Source: Alphaproteobacteria bacterium
Lineage (GTDB): Bacteria; Pseudomonadota; Alphaproteobacteria; SHVP01
NCBI GenBank assembly: GCA_040216735.1
Contig: JAVJOO010000004.1
Span: forward strand, 309,396 to 373,395
DNA length: 64,000 nucleotides
Direction of reading: 5' to 3'
A program made the translations under genes and the position numbers. The notes below the pieces were generated by a model. That model saw nothing but the letters and a program-made list of their open reading frames with translations. It was not told where the DNA came from and did no database searches. Position 1 is the first letter of the stretch. Each line of letters starts with the position of its first letter. Shown here piece after piece: positions 35,277 to 44,828 of this stretch.

Positions 35277-35362
35277 CCTTCCATCTAGCGCCTACGGTGG
35301 CGGTCCCCACGTAGTCTCAATGTCCGCCCCGGTGGCGGACGAAATCGAACAATGGGTTGAGC

Positions 35363-37267
35363 ATGGCCAAGACGACCTTTGACAGCGATTCGGTCGGTAC
35401 GCGAAAGGGCGGCCAACTGCGCGCCTTGATCGATTTGATGCCTTACCTCTGGCCCGAAGGACGGTTCGATCTCAAACTGCGGGTTGTCGGCGCGGTGGCC
35501 TTTATCGTCGCGTCGAAAATAGCGGTCGTTTTCGTGCCCATTCTGCTCGGACAGGCAGTCGACAGTCTCGCCGCCCTATCGGATACGAACCCGCTAGTCG
35601 CGGGCGCGGTCGGCGTTCCCGTCGCGATCATCGTGATGTACGGCGTGGCGCGCATCGCTTCCCAGGCCTTCGGTCAGTTACGCGATGCGATCTTCGCGCG
35701 GGTCAGTCAGCACGCGATCCGGACCGTGGCGCTGCGAACCTTCCGCCACCTCCACGGCCTTAGCCTACGCTTTCACTTGGAGCGTCAGACCGGAGGACTT
35801 TCGCGGGTCATCGAGCGCGGGACCAAAGCGATCGACTTCATCCTGAGTTTCTCGCTGTTCAACATCGTGCCGACTTTGCTCGAAATCGGCATGGTCACGG
35901 CCATTTTGTTGGGCCGTTATTCGTGGACCATCGCGCTCTTCACCTTTGCGACGGTGGCGATCTATATCGCCTACACCATGACCGTGACGGAATGGCGGTT
36001 GAAGTATCGCCGCGAGATGAACCGGAGCGACAACGAGGCGATGACGAAGGCGATCGACAGCCTTTTGAACTTCGAAACCGTAAAGTATTTCGGTAACGAA
36101 TCGTGGGAGGCATCGCGGTTCGACGTGGCGATGCGCAACTACGAGACCGCCGCGGTCAAGAACACGACCTCGCTCGCCATCTTGAACGTCGGGCAAGCCG
36201 TGGTGATGGGCGTCGGCGCCACCGGTGCGCTCTTGATTGCCGCCCAAGCCGTGGTCAAGGGCAGTATGTCGCCCGGCGATTTTGTAGCGGTCAGTGCGTT
36301 CATGACCCAATTGTTCATGCCGCTCAACTTTCTGGGTTTCGTCTATCGACAGATAAAGCAATCCCTTGTCGACATGGAGAAGATGTTCGAGTTACTCGAT
36401 GTCGAATCAGAGATTGCCGATGCCGCGGACGCCAAGCCCCTGGTGGCCGGGCCGGGACGGATTGCCTTTGAATCGGTGACCTTCAGTTACGATCGGCGAC
36501 GGCCCATCTTGAAGGACTTCTCGCTGGAGGTGCCGGCCGGGTCGACGGTTGCGGTCGTCGGAGCCAGCGGCGCGGGCAAGTCCACTTTGTCCAGGTTGAT
36601 GTATCGATTCTACGACGTCGATTCGGGATCGATTCGGATCGACGGCCAGGACATCGCAACCGTGACGCAGGACAGCCTACGGGCGGCGATCGGCGTGGTG
36701 CCGCAGGACACCGTCCTCTTTAACGACACCATTCGCTATAACATTCGTTATGGGCGCCCCGATGCGACCGACGAAGAGATTGTCGAGGCGGCGAAACTCG
36801 CCAGCATCGACACATTTATCGAGAATACGCCTGACGGCTACGACACCGTTGTCGGCGAACGCGGCCTAAAAATATCGGGTGGGGAAAAGCAACGGGTAGC
36901 CATTGCGCGCACCATCCTCAAGCGTCCCCGAATTCTTCTCTTCGACGAAGCAACGTCCGCTTTGGACTCCCGAACCGAGAAGGATATTCAACGGTCGTTG
37001 CAAGACGTTTCGCGCAATCGAACCACCATCATGATTGCTCACCGACTGTCGACGATCATCCATGCCGACGACATCGTGGTTCTGGATGACGGGAAGATCG
37101 CTGAGCGGGGACGCCACGAGGACCTACTCGCGCGCGGCGGTCTCTACGCGACGATGTGGCACCGCCAACAAGAGGCGGCCGAACACCTCAAGGCGCTGGA
37201 GGAATCGAGCGAAACCGGTCCAACAGCGACGTTGCCGCGCGACACAGCGCCTGTGCCCGGCGAATAG
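35363..37267 (+). CDS. ABC exporter of the Atm1/HMT1 type (fused permease-ATPase)
   Basis: 634 residues from the ATG; a TTG two codons upstream is possible. Six membrane helices lie in about 35-330, with the family signature SLLNFETVKYFGNESWEASRFD at the second cytoplasmic loop. The ATPase domain from about 365 has Walker A GASGAGKST, the ABC signature SGGEKQRVAIAR and Walker B ILLFDEATSALD. Atm1-type exporters move glutathione conjugates or sulfur/metal-glutathione compounds out of the cytoplasm. The gene converges with the RND efflux gene, with only 2 bases between stops. Confidence 0.9.
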   Translation: MAKTTFDSDSVGTRKGGQLRALIDLMPYLWPEGRFDLKLRVVGAVAFIVASKIAVVFVPILLGQAVDSLAALSDTNPLVAGAVGVPVAIIVMYGVARIASQAFGQLRDAIFARVSQHAIRTVALRTFRHLHGLSLRFHLERQTGGLSRVIERGTKAIDFILSFSLFNIVPTLLEIGMVTAILLGRYSWTIALFTFATVAIYIAYTMTVTEWRLKYRREMNRSDNEAMTKAIDSLLNFETVKYFGNESWEASRFDVAMRNYETAAVKNTTSLAILNVGQAVVMGVGATGALLIAAQAVVKGSMSPGDFVAVSAFMTQLFMPLNFLGFVYRQIKQSLVDMEKMFELLDVESEIADAADAKPLVAGPGRIAFESVTFSYDRRRPILKDFSLEVPAGSTVAVVGASGAGKSTLSRLMYRFYDVDSGSIRIDGQDIATVTQDSLRAAIGVVPQDTVLFNDTIRYNIRYGRPDATDEEIVEAAKLASIDTFIENTPDGYDTVVGERGLKISGGEKQRVAIARTILKRPRILLFDEATSALDSRTEKDIQRSLQDVSRNRTTIMIAHRLSTIIHADDIVVLDDGKIAERGRHEDLLARGGLYATMWHRQQEAAEHLKALEESSETGPTATLPRDTAPVPGE

Positions 37268-37269
37268 AT

Positions 37270-40200
37270 TTACTCGGCGGGCGCTGCAACCGTTCCGGGT
37301 CGTTGCCGCCGGAACATGCCGCCGGTCATTTTCATGATGTGGTTGGTCTTGATCCCCAGCGCCAACATACTCGGCGTAATGATGAGGGTGAGAACCGTTG
37401 CAAAGGCCAAACCGGAGGCGACCGTTGTCGCCAGAAGGACCCACCATTGGGTGGACGGGGCACCCACGCTGATTTCGCGGGTAATGAAGTTGATTCCAAC
37501 CCCTGTCACCATCGGCATCAGGCCGATGATTGTCGTAATGGCCGTCAACAATACTGGGCGCAAACGCTGCGCGCCGGTTCGCAAGATTGCTTCGTAGGGA
37601 TCCATCCCAGTCCGCAACAGCAGTTGATAGGTATCGATCAGAATGATGTTGTTGTTCACGACGATGCCGGCAAGGGTGATGATCCCGACCCCCGTCATGA
37701 CGATGCTGAAGGGTAGGCCGGTGAAGAGCAGGCCGATAATCACGCCGATGGTAGACAGGATGACGGCACTCAAGATCAGAAAGGCGTGATAGAAACTATT
37801 GAACTGCATGACCAGTATGATGGCCATGATGAAGAGAGCGACGACGAAGGCCTTCTCCAGGAACGCTGCAGCTGCCGCCTGTTCTTCGTCCTGTCCTTTG
37901 AATGAAATCAGCACGTTGGGCGGAAGGTCGACATTCTCGAGTTCTGCCCGAATCTGTTTCACCATGTCGTCGGGGAGGACGCCCGGCAAAACTTCTGATT
38001 CAATTCGAAGAACCCGCGTTCCCGCAACTCGTTCGAGCGAGCCGGTCTTTTGATTGGCTTCACGCGTAACGAAGTTGCTGACCGGGACAAGTCCGTTGGC
38101 GGTTAGGATGCGGAGTTCGTCCAACATCGCCAAGGTTCGCTCGTTCTCGGGAAACCGCACGACAATATCGACTTCTTCGTCCACATCGTCGGGTCGATAG
38201 TCGCCGACTTTGATCCCGTTGGTCACGAGTTTGACGACGTTGCCGACAGATGCGACGTCGGCGCCAAAGCGCCCGGCTTGGTTGCGGTCGACAGACAGAC
38301 GCCATTCGATCCCGGGGATAGGGCGGCTGTCTTCGTAGTCGATCAGTCCAGGTAGGTCCTGAATCGCCGCGTTGATCCGTTCCACCGCCAGGTTCAGTGC
38401 CTCGGGGTCGGGCGAGGCGAGCTCAAGTCTGAGCGCCTTGCCGGTCGGGGGGCCTTCCTCGGGCTCGCGGGCTTCGACGCGGACTCCGGGAATATCAGCG
38501 GTGTCTTGACGAATTTGGGTGAGGATTTCGGCGGCAGGGCGGCGTTCGTGCCAATCGAAAAATTCGATATACATGGTCCCGATCACGTCGGCCGGGTCGG
38601 TGCCGCCCTGGTCCTGCGCGCCGGTTCGCGTGTAGACCGTGCGAATGCCGTCGACCAGCAGGACGCGATCCTCAACTCTTCGGACAAGCGAATCGCGCTC
38701 CTCGATGGACATATTTCCCCGTGCATGGACCAGCACGCGGGCGTTGTCAGGGTCGACGTTGGGAAAGAAGATCACGCCGGTTCCGTGTTGCGCGTAAAGC
38801 AGGGCCGCGCCAACCAATAAGACGACCGAGCCGATGGCGGTAATCAGCGGCATCGGGGCGGGCTTCACAAAAAACTTCAGAACCTTGACGTAAATTCCGA
38901 CGATACCGCCGATCGTATTGATGTCGCCGTCCTCCATGGCGTGAAAGCGCGCGGCGGTCTTGGGCGAAAGCGAGCTCGCTTTACCGAAATATGCACCCAA
39001 CGTAGGGACAAAGATCAATGCCATGATGAGCGAAGCGGTCAGCGTGGCGATCAAAGTGACGGGCAGGAACCCCATGAACTCGCCGACAATTCCCGGCCAA
39101 AAGAGAAGGGGGGCAAAGGCTGCCAAGGTCGTCGCAGTCGAGGCGATGATTGGCCAGGCCATGCGTTTTGAAGCTTCACCATAGGCCGACATTCGACTGG
39201 CGCCTTCGGCCATTCGACGATCGGCAAATTCGGTCACGACGATTGCGCCATCGACCAGCATCCCGACCGCGAGAATCAAGCTGAACATGACGACCATATT
39301 CATGGTCAGGCCCAGCATGGAAATAATCAGGATCCCGAGCAGGAACGATCCTGGGATTGCGACGCCGACAAGCAGCCCGCTGCGCAGGCCCAACGCTCCA
39401 ACCACCACGATCATCACAAGGAGAACGGCGCTCACGATATTATTCTGCAACTCGGACAAGATGGTCTGCGTGAACGTCATCTTGTCTTGGCTGAAAGTCA
39501 CCTGCACGTTGTCGGGCCAGCCCGCGGTGACCTGGGCAATCATCTGGCGCACGGCGAGATTGTTTTCGATGATGTTGGTGCCGGATCGTTTGGTGATCTC
39601 CAGGGCGACGGCCGGTTGCCCGTTGAGACGGGCAAAGCTGGTCCGATCCTTGAATGTTCGGTTGATGGTCGTCACATCGCCTAGGCTGACAACGCCGTTG
39701 CCGTCGTCGCTGACCTTTAGCGGGAGATCCAAGACATCGCGGGCGGACTCGAACAGTCCGGGAACCTTGACCGAGAATCTGCCCTGTCCGGAGGCCAACG
39801 CCCCTGCGGCCACCAGCTGGTTGTTGAGATTGATCGTCCGGATCAGTTCTTCGTTCGAGATATTATAACTTTCGAGCTTAAGCGGCTCGACGATCACTTC
39901 GAGGACTTCTTCGCGGTCGCCGACGATCTTGGCTTCGAGAACCGTCGGAATGGTTTCGATGGCATCCTTCAGTTGGTCTGCCATCTTGTAGAGCGTTCGT
40001 TCGGGAACCCCACCCGATAGCGTGGCGACGAGGACCGGAAAGCCGCTGGTGCTGATTTCGTTGACCGTCGGTTCGTCGGTATCGTCGGGCAATTCGGCCT
40101 TCGCGATGTCGACTTTCGCGCGAACATCGTCGAGGGCGCCGTCGGCGTCAAAGCCTGCTTCGAATTCCAACAGGACCGAGGCGTGGCCCTCTGAGGCCGT

Positions 40201-40449
40201 TGCCGTCATCTTCTTGATGCCTTGGATGGTCTTCAGTTCCTTTTCCATCGGCCGCACAAGAAGGCGTTCGGCATCGTTCGGCGAGATGCCCGAGTGACTG
40301 ATCGAGACATAGATAAAGGGAATGTTGACGTCCGGTTCGGCCTCCTTTGGAATTTCGATATAGGCGACGAGGCCGGCAATCAGAATGACGACGAGTCCAA
40401 GTAGGACGACACGCGAGCGCGCGAGGGCGGCGTCGATGATGGCGTTCAT
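37270..40449 (-). CDS. RND-family efflux transporter, inner-membrane pump
   Basis: 1059 residues with the RND layout: helix 1 near residue 15, a large periplasmic loop (about 40-330), helices 2-6 (about 335-475), a second loop, and helices 7-12 from about 850. The proton-relay region reads VGMLVDGAIVVTEFADRRM, with one Asp where AcrB has two adjacent. It carries the ISHSGISPNDAERLLVRPMEKEL N-terminal pattern of the AcrB/HAE group. It exports drugs or metabolites with the adaptor whose gene overlaps its start by 4 bases. No outer-membrane channel gene is in the window. Confidence 0.92.
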   Translation of the reverse strand: MNAIIDAALARSRVVLLGLVVILIAGLVAYIEIPKEAEPDVNIPFIYVSISHSGISPNDAERLLVRPMEKELKTIQGIKKMTATASEGHASVLLEFEAGFDADGALDDVRAKVDIAKAELPDDTDEPTVNEISTSGFPVLVATLSGGVPERTLYKMADQLKDAIETIPTVLEAKIVGDREEVLEVIVEPLKLESYNISNEELIRTINLNNQLVAAGALASGQGRFSVKVPGLFESARDVLDLPLKVSDDGNGVVSLGDVTTINRTFKDRTSFARLNGQPAVALEITKRSGTNIIENNLAVRQMIAQVTAGWPDNVQVTFSQDKMTFTQTILSELQNNIVSAVLLVMIVVVGALGLRSGLLVGVAIPGSFLLGILIISMLGLTMNMVVMFSLILAVGMLVDGAIVVTEFADRRMAEGASRMSAYGEASKRMAWPIIASTATTLAAFAPLLFWPGIVGEFMGFLPVTLIATLTASLIMALIFVPTLGAYFGKASSLSPKTAARFHAMEDGDINTIGGIVGIYVKVLKFFVKPAPMPLITAIGSVVLLVGAALLYAQHGTGVIFFPNVDPDNARVLVHARGNMSIEERDSLVRRVEDRVLLVDGIRTVYTRTGAQDQGGTDPADVIGTMYIEFFDWHERRPAAEILTQIRQDTADIPGVRVEAREPEEGPPTGKALRLELASPDPEALNLAVERINAAIQDLPGLIDYEDSRPIPGIEWRLSVDRNQAGRFGADVASVGNVVKLVTNGIKVGDYRPDDVDEEVDIVVRFPENERTLAMLDELRILTANGLVPVSNFVTREANQKTGSLERVAGTRVLRIESEVLPGVLPDDMVKQIRAELENVDLPPNVLISFKGQDEEQAAAAAFLEKAFVVALFIMAIILVMQFNSFYHAFLILSAVILSTIGVIIGLLFTGLPFSIVMTGVGIITLAGIVVNNNIILIDTYQLLLRTGMDPYEAILRTGAQRLRPVLLTAITTIIGLMPMVTGVGINFITREISVGAPSTQWWVLLATTVASGLAFATVLTLIITPSMLALGIKTNHIMKMTGGMFRRQRPGTVAAPAE

Positions 40450-41546
40450 GAATTGGCTCCGTCCACCGCTCGCTTGGTTCGGACGGTATCGCCCGCGCGA
40501 ACAAATTCCTGACCCACCGTGATCACGTCGACCCGTTCGGGTAGCCCGCTAACCCAAACGCCGTCGCCGGTGTCGTCGGTGATTTTGACTGGATAGAACA
40601 CGACGCGGTTGTTCGCATCCACGCCGCGCACGCCCAGTTGCCCCTCGTCGTTCAGCGTCAAGATCGCCGAACTGACGTGGTGCGCCATGCTTTGGTCGAC
40701 TTCGATCTTGATCTCGGCCGTTAGCCCGTCGCGAAGCGTGCGGTCGCGATTGCGCACCTCCATTTCGACGCGAAAGGTGCGGGTCTTAGGATCTGCGGTC
40801 GTGGCAATGAAGCGCACGCGTCCTTCGACCTGTTCGCCCGATGCGAGGGTGGCGACGCCCGTGTCGCCGACCTTCATGAATGGAATATCGATCTCGGAGA
40901 TTTGGCCTACGACAAGGTAGGGGTCTTGGTCGACGACGCGTGCAACAACCATGTTACGCGAGACATAGTCGCCGATTTCGATGTGTCGCAATTCAAGCAC
41001 CCCATCGAACGGTGCTCTAATTTTCGTGTTCTCGATGTCCAGTTCAATCTGGGCCTGCGCCGCCAGCGCCTTGTCCAGGAGGGCCGCGGATTCCGCGAGT
41101 TTGTTTTGGGCACGGTAGCCGCGCTCGCTCAGGCGTTGCGATGCTTCGTGTTCGACCTGGCGCTGCCGCACCAGGGCAATCGCTTCCGCCAGCTTTGCTT
41201 CACGGTCTTCCAGCGCTAGTTCGGCGATGACATCGCCGTCGCGTACGCGGGCGCCTTTTTGCGCATTGATGGCAGTGACGCGCGCGCTGGTTTCGGCACG
41301 AATGTCGACCCAACGGGAGGCCTCGGTTCTGCCGCGCAGTTCGATGCGCCGCATTCTCGGTTCCGCGACGAACGTGTTTATTTCGACCAACACGTCTAGT
41401 TTTTCAGTTTTAGCTGCTTCCGCTGCCGCATTGGTGGGCGCGGGTGCAACCATCGCGGCGTCCTCGGCGTCCGACCAGTTGGCGCTAAATATCCAGCCGG
41501 CGACCGCCAAAGCGATAAGGGCCGCAATCCCGATTGATTTTTTCAT
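40446..41546 (-). CDS. RND efflux periplasmic adaptor (membrane fusion protein)
   Basis: 366 residues with an N-terminal membrane anchor (5-24) and a lipoyl/barrel-sandwich domain (RVTAINAQKGARVRDGDVIAELALEDREAKL and APFDGVLELRHIEIGDYVSRNMVVARVVDQ). Between the two halves is an alpha-helical hairpin with coiled-coil character (QRQVEHEASQRLSERGYRAQN). It links the RND pump to an outer-membrane channel. It overlaps padR upstream and the pump downstream by 4 bases each (ATGA), so all three are translated together. Confidence 0.92.
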   Translation of the reverse strand: MKKSIGIAALIALAVAGWIFSANWSDAEDAAMVAPAPTNAAAEAAKTEKLDVLVEINTFVAEPRMRRIELRGRTEASRWVDIRAETSARVTAINAQKGARVRDGDVIAELALEDREAKLAEAIALVRQRQVEHEASQRLSERGYRAQNKLAESAALLDKALAAQAQIELDIENTKIRAPFDGVLELRHIEIGDYVSRNMVVARVVDQDPYLVVGQISEIDIPFMKVGDTGVATLASGEQVEGRVRFIATTADPKTRTFRVEMEVRNRDRTLRDGLTAEIKIEVDQSMAHHVSSAILTLNDEGQLGVRGVDANNRVVFYPVKITDDTGDGVWVSGLPERVDVITVGQEFVRAGDTVRTKRAVDGANS

Positions 41547-42142
41547 TCGGCTGCCGCCCCCACGGGGCGCTCCTCTTTGTCGTCGGTTGCAATGGGTTTG
41601 CGTGTCGATCCGCCCAGAAAAGAGGCGCCCTCGACGAGGTGACGGTTTTCTTTGATGTACTCAAGACCGGCCGTTAGCAGAGCCTTGCCGTAACCGCGCA
41701 CGAACTCGGCACACGAGTCCTCGCCGGCAAGGACCGCTGAATCCTCGACGTTGTTCAACTCGCCAAGTACCCCGCGATAGATATCCAGACGTCGATCGAG
41801 GACCTTTTCGATATGGGCGGGCGGCAGAAGGTGGGCGTAAAGCATCAGGACGAGAAAGTCCGAACGGATCCGGTCCGGTCCGGGGACGATTTCCAGTTCT
41901 TGGATGAGTTCGTACCGGCCTTGCTGAGTCAGCGTATAGACCTTCTTGTCGGGCCTCTTTTCTTGGCTTCGCTCTTCGCAGGTCACCAAGCCTTCTTCCT
42001 GGAGGCGGGCCAGAGCCGGATAAATGGCGCCGAAACTGGCCTCGTGGATGTGGCTGAACGGCCCTTCCAGGAGCTTTTTGATTTCGTATCCGGATGCATC
42101 GCCCATCGACAAAATCGCAAGGCAGAGAGTTTTGACGTGCAA
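41543..42142 (-). CDS. PadR-family transcriptional regulator
   Basis: 199 residues. A winged-helix PadR domain (MHVKTLCLAILSMGDASGYEIKKLLEG, then EASFGAIYPALARLQEEGLV) is followed by the C-terminal dimerisation helices of the Vir/PadR type. The TTG start matches the family N-terminus, and no ATG is available upstream. PadR proteins usually repress adjacent genes and are released by a small ligand. It is the first gene of padR-adaptor-RND and is divergent from an ABC exporter operon. An AT-rich dyad in the 114 bases between them is a likely operator. Confidence 0.9.
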   Translation of the reverse strand: MHVKTLCLAILSMGDASGYEIKKLLEGPFSHIHEASFGAIYPALARLQEEGLVTCEERSQEKRPDKKVYTLTQQGRYELIQELEIVPGPDRIRSDFLVLMLYAHLLPPAHIEKVLDRRLDIYRGVLGELNNVEDSAVLAGEDSCAEFVRGYGKALLTAGLEYIKENRHLVEGASFLGGSTRKPIATDDKEERPVGAAAE

Positions 42143-42157
42143 AGGAACCCCGACATA

Positions 42158-42187
42158 TTGTCAAGTAATATACTGAAGTGATATATA
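42158..42187 (+). promoter_or_regulatory. Promoter of the ABC exporter with overlapping dyad (putative PadR operator)
   Basis: TTGTCA and TATATA are 18 bases apart on the plus strand. AATATACT (42167-42174) and AGTGATAT (42177-42184) form an imperfect AT-rich dyad inside the spacer and over the -10 element. PadR proteins bind sites of this AT-rich, ATAT-containing kind. The site also lies just upstream of padR on the other strand, so one operator could control both sides. Confidence 0.5.
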
Positions 42188-42256
42188 TTCAATAGTCACG
42201 ATCTTCAGTCATTTCAAGGGAAAAGGAGCGGGTGCGCAAAACTGCGCCGATTACCG

Positions 42257-43141
42257 ATGCCACCTCCCAACCAAACGGCCAAACTAACCGATGTCGTGAA
42301 GACCTATGGCACCACCCGCGCCTTGGATGGATTGGACCTAACCCTTTGCCAAGGGGAAATCGTTGCGTTGCTGGGCCCAAACGGTGCCGGCAAAACCACC
42401 GCGTTGGCCGTTCTAACCGGGTCGCGCCGGCCGGATTCAGGTTCGGTGGAACTACTGGGCGGGCACCCGCGCGAGGTCGGCATTCGCCGCCGCATTGGCT
42501 TGACGCCCCAGGAGAGCGGATTTCCCAACGCGCTGCGCGTCGGCGAAATCCTCCGCCTCGTCCGTGCCCACTATCCAAACGCCTTAACAGACCGGGTCTT
42601 GTTCGACCGGTTTCCCATCGGGCCCTTGGCGGCGCGCCAGGTTGGGGGCCTAAGCGGGGGGCAAAAACGAACGCTTGCGGTCGCGCTCGCCTTCGTCGGT
42701 GCCCCCGAACTGGTATTTCTCGACGAACCGACAACCGGCCTCGACGTGGATGCGCGGCGCGCGTTGTGGGCCGCCATCGTTGCCTATCGGAACGACGGCG
42801 GGACCGTCGTGCTCACCACGCACTATCTTGAAGAGGCGGAGGCTTTGGCGTCGCGGGTCGTCGTTGTCCACAAGGGCCGGGCGGTGGCGGAGGGGAGCGT
42901 CGACGACATACGCCGTAAGGTCGGGCAAAGCCGGGTCCGCTTCGAAGGCGATGTACCCGACGATCTGCCGGCGGTCACACGGGTGGAACGCGACGCGGCA
43001 CGGGCCACCATCTACACCAACGATGCCGACGCGCTCGTACGCGCGTTGGTCGCGGGCGGCAGCCCGTTCTCAAATCTCGAAGTGACGCCGGCAAGTTTGG
43101 AAGAGGCGTTCGTGTCGATTACCGCACAGGCTCGTCAATGA
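42257..43141 (+). CDS. ABC transporter ATP-binding protein (drug-export type)
   Basis: 294 residues. Walker A is GPNGAGKTT, the signature is GGLSGGQKRTLAVALA, and Walker B is LVFLDEPTTGLDVDARRALW. The C-terminal region (about 220-294; VRFEGDVPDDLPAVTRV, TPASLEEAFVSIT) is the DUF4162-like tail of the DrrA/CcmA group. It powers the ABC-2 permease that overlaps by 4 bases. The good AAGGAG site lies about 30 bases upstream of the ATG, farther than usual, so the exact start is less certain. Probably controlled with the divergent padR operon. Confidence 0.9.
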   Translation: MPPPNQTAKLTDVVKTYGTTRALDGLDLTLCQGEIVALLGPNGAGKTTALAVLTGSRRPDSGSVELLGGHPREVGIRRRIGLTPQESGFPNALRVGEILRLVRAHYPNALTDRVLFDRFPIGPLAARQVGGLSGGQKRTLAVALAFVGAPELVFLDEPTTGLDVDARRALWAAIVAYRNDGGTVVLTTHYLEEAEALASRVVVVHKGRAVAEGSVDDIRRKVGQSRVRFEGDVPDDLPAVTRVERDAARATIYTNDADALVRALVAGGSPFSNLEVTPASLEEAFVSITAQARQ

Positions 43142-43872
43142 AGCTGATTCTCGAGCACTACCGCGCCACGATGATCGGGCTCATTCGGACCCCGGCGTAT
43201 TCATTGGTGACGATGCTGATTCCCGGCGTCGTGTTTATCTTCATCGGAACGTCGGTGGCGGATACCCGGGACGGCGCAAATATCGTCATGGCGTCGTTTG
43301 CAATCTTTGCGGCGCTAGGCGTGACCTTCTTCCAATTTGGGGTGGGCATTGCTGCCGAACGCGAGTCGCCCTGGGAGAAGTTCGCCCACGTTCTGCCGGT
43401 TTCGCCGGGGACACGTTTCGCGGCAACCCTTCTGTCGGGCCTGACATTCGCCGTCGCCGCCGTTGCCGTTTTGATTGCCGTGGCGTTGGCGATCACCGAT
43501 GTGGGTATGCCCGTGGCATCTTGGGGCCGTCTTGCCGTGGCGGTCTTCGTGGGCGCGATCCCCATGGGGCTCTTTGGGATTGCCATCGGATACTGGTCGT
43601 CGCCGAAGGCCGCCTTGCCGATCGCCAACATTTTTCACCTCGCCTTTGCGTTCGGCGGTGGGCTGTTCATTCCGCCGCAGAGCATGCCGACCTTGCTCGA
43701 TTCGATCTCGAACGTGCTGCCCACCCGCCAAATCGGCGAACTGGCTTGGGCCTCGGTTCTCGGTGCACCTTGGACGGTTGAGCCATGGTTGTGGTTGACC
43801 GGCTACACGGTCCTCTTTGGCGCTCTTGCCGCGGCGGGCTATCGCCGCGACGAAGGGGCGAAATACCACTAA
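43138..43872 (+). CDS. ABC-2 type transporter permease
   Basis: 244 residues with six membrane helices and the ABC-2 layout. It starts on the cytoplasmic side (LEHYRATMIGLIRTPAYSLVT), with a conserved region KAALPIANIFHLAFAFGGG and LLDSISNVLPTRQIGELAW. It pairs with the ATPase, whose stop codon overlaps its ATG. The substrate is unknown; the divergent location from a PadR-regulated RND pump suggests drug or antimicrobial resistance. Confidence 0.88.
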   Translation: MKLILEHYRATMIGLIRTPAYSLVTMLIPGVVFIFIGTSVADTRDGANIVMASFAIFAALGVTFFQFGVGIAAERESPWEKFAHVLPVSPGTRFAATLLSGLTFAVAAVAVLIAVALAITDVGMPVASWGRLAVAVFVGAIPMGLFGIAIGYWSSPKAALPIANIFHLAFAFGGGLFIPPQSMPTLLDSISNVLPTRQIGELAWASVLGAPWTVEPWLWLTGYTVLFGALAAAGYRRDEGAKYH

Positions 43873-43940
43873 CCCCGGTTGCAGGCGTGGCTCCGCTGCC
43901 CTAAAGATCGACGTCTAAAGCGCGCAGGGGAGGCGAGGCC

Positions 43941-44768
43941 ATGGAGCGGATCAAGGGTGGCAACGGCGTCGATATCGCCGTGTACGACGAGGGCAACCGC
44001 ACGGGCCCGGCCATTTTGTTGGTCCACGGTTTCAACCAAGCCGCACTGTGCTTTCAGCGCCAGCGCGATAGCGATTTGGCCAAGAAGTTTCGCTTGGTGT
44101 CGATGGATATGCGCGGCCACGGCGCGTCGGGTCGGCCCTGGGCGCCCGAGGCCTATAACGACGCGCGACCCATCGCCGACGACATCGATGCCGTGCTCAA
44201 CCATTGCGAGATCGAGTCCTTTGTTTTCGTTGGTTGGTCGATGGGCGGCAATTGGGCGGCCGACTACATACGCCATTACGGAACCGGGCGGATGAGGGGG
44301 CTTTTCTTGATCTCGTCGCCGACCCAGCAGGGCACCGACATTACCGCCAAGATGTTCGGTCGGGGTGCAGCCGACAACCTCGGCGGCATGTTTTCGGCCG
44401 ACCCTAAAGCCAATATCGATGGGACGATCGGATTTCTTCGGGCCTGCACTGAAAAGCCGCTGCCGCCTTCGGAATTCGACCTGCTTCTCGCCTACAACAT
44501 GATGGTGCAACCCGAGATTCGCCAGTGGATGCTGGGCCGCGTTGCTGACAACGGCGACGTGTTCGGCAAGCTCGACGTGCCGTTCATGCAGGTGCACGGT
44601 TCGGCCGACCGAATCGTGCTGCCGTTCGCAGGCGAGTACACGCTCGGGCAAATTCCCCACGACAACAAGAAAATGGTCATCTACGACGGCATTGGCCATA
44701 GCCCGTTCTGGGAAGCAGCGGACCGTCTCAACGGCGATCTTGCCGATTTTGTCGAGGGCCTCGCCTAA
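43941..44768 (+). CDS. Alpha/beta-fold hydrolase
   Basis: 275 residues. The oxyanion-hole motif is LLVHGFNQ near residue 29, the nucleophile elbow is GWSMGG with Ser100, and the triad is completed by Asp223 (GSADRIV) and His253 (GIGHSPFWE). The fold and size fit carboxylesterases, C-C hydrolases and haloperoxidase-like enzymes, and the substrate is not apparent. It stands 68 bases after the ABC permease and 60 bases before the Rieske oxygenase gene, so it may belong to a short catabolic unit with that and the MBL hydrolase. Confidence 0.85.
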   Translation: MERIKGGNGVDIAVYDEGNRTGPAILLVHGFNQAALCFQRQRDSDLAKKFRLVSMDMRGHGASGRPWAPEAYNDARPIADDIDAVLNHCEIESFVFVGWSMGGNWAADYIRHYGTGRMRGLFLISSPTQQGTDITAKMFGRGAADNLGGMFSADPKANIDGTIGFLRACTEKPLPPSEFDLLLAYNMMVQPEIRQWMLGRVADNGDVFGKLDVPFMQVHGSADRIVLPFAGEYTLGQIPHDNKKMVIYDGIGHSPFWEAADRLNGDLADFVEGLA

Positions 44769-44828
44769 CGTACGATTTGAGGGCTGTGTCCGCGCCCGCT
44801 ACGCTCGGACGTGACGGAGGACGAACGG

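Noticed and set aside
35277-35342. Two small inverted repeats between the LysM gene and the ABC exporter as a terminator
   Set aside because: The stems are 6-8 bases, one with a bulge, and no T-run follows; not strong enough to list.
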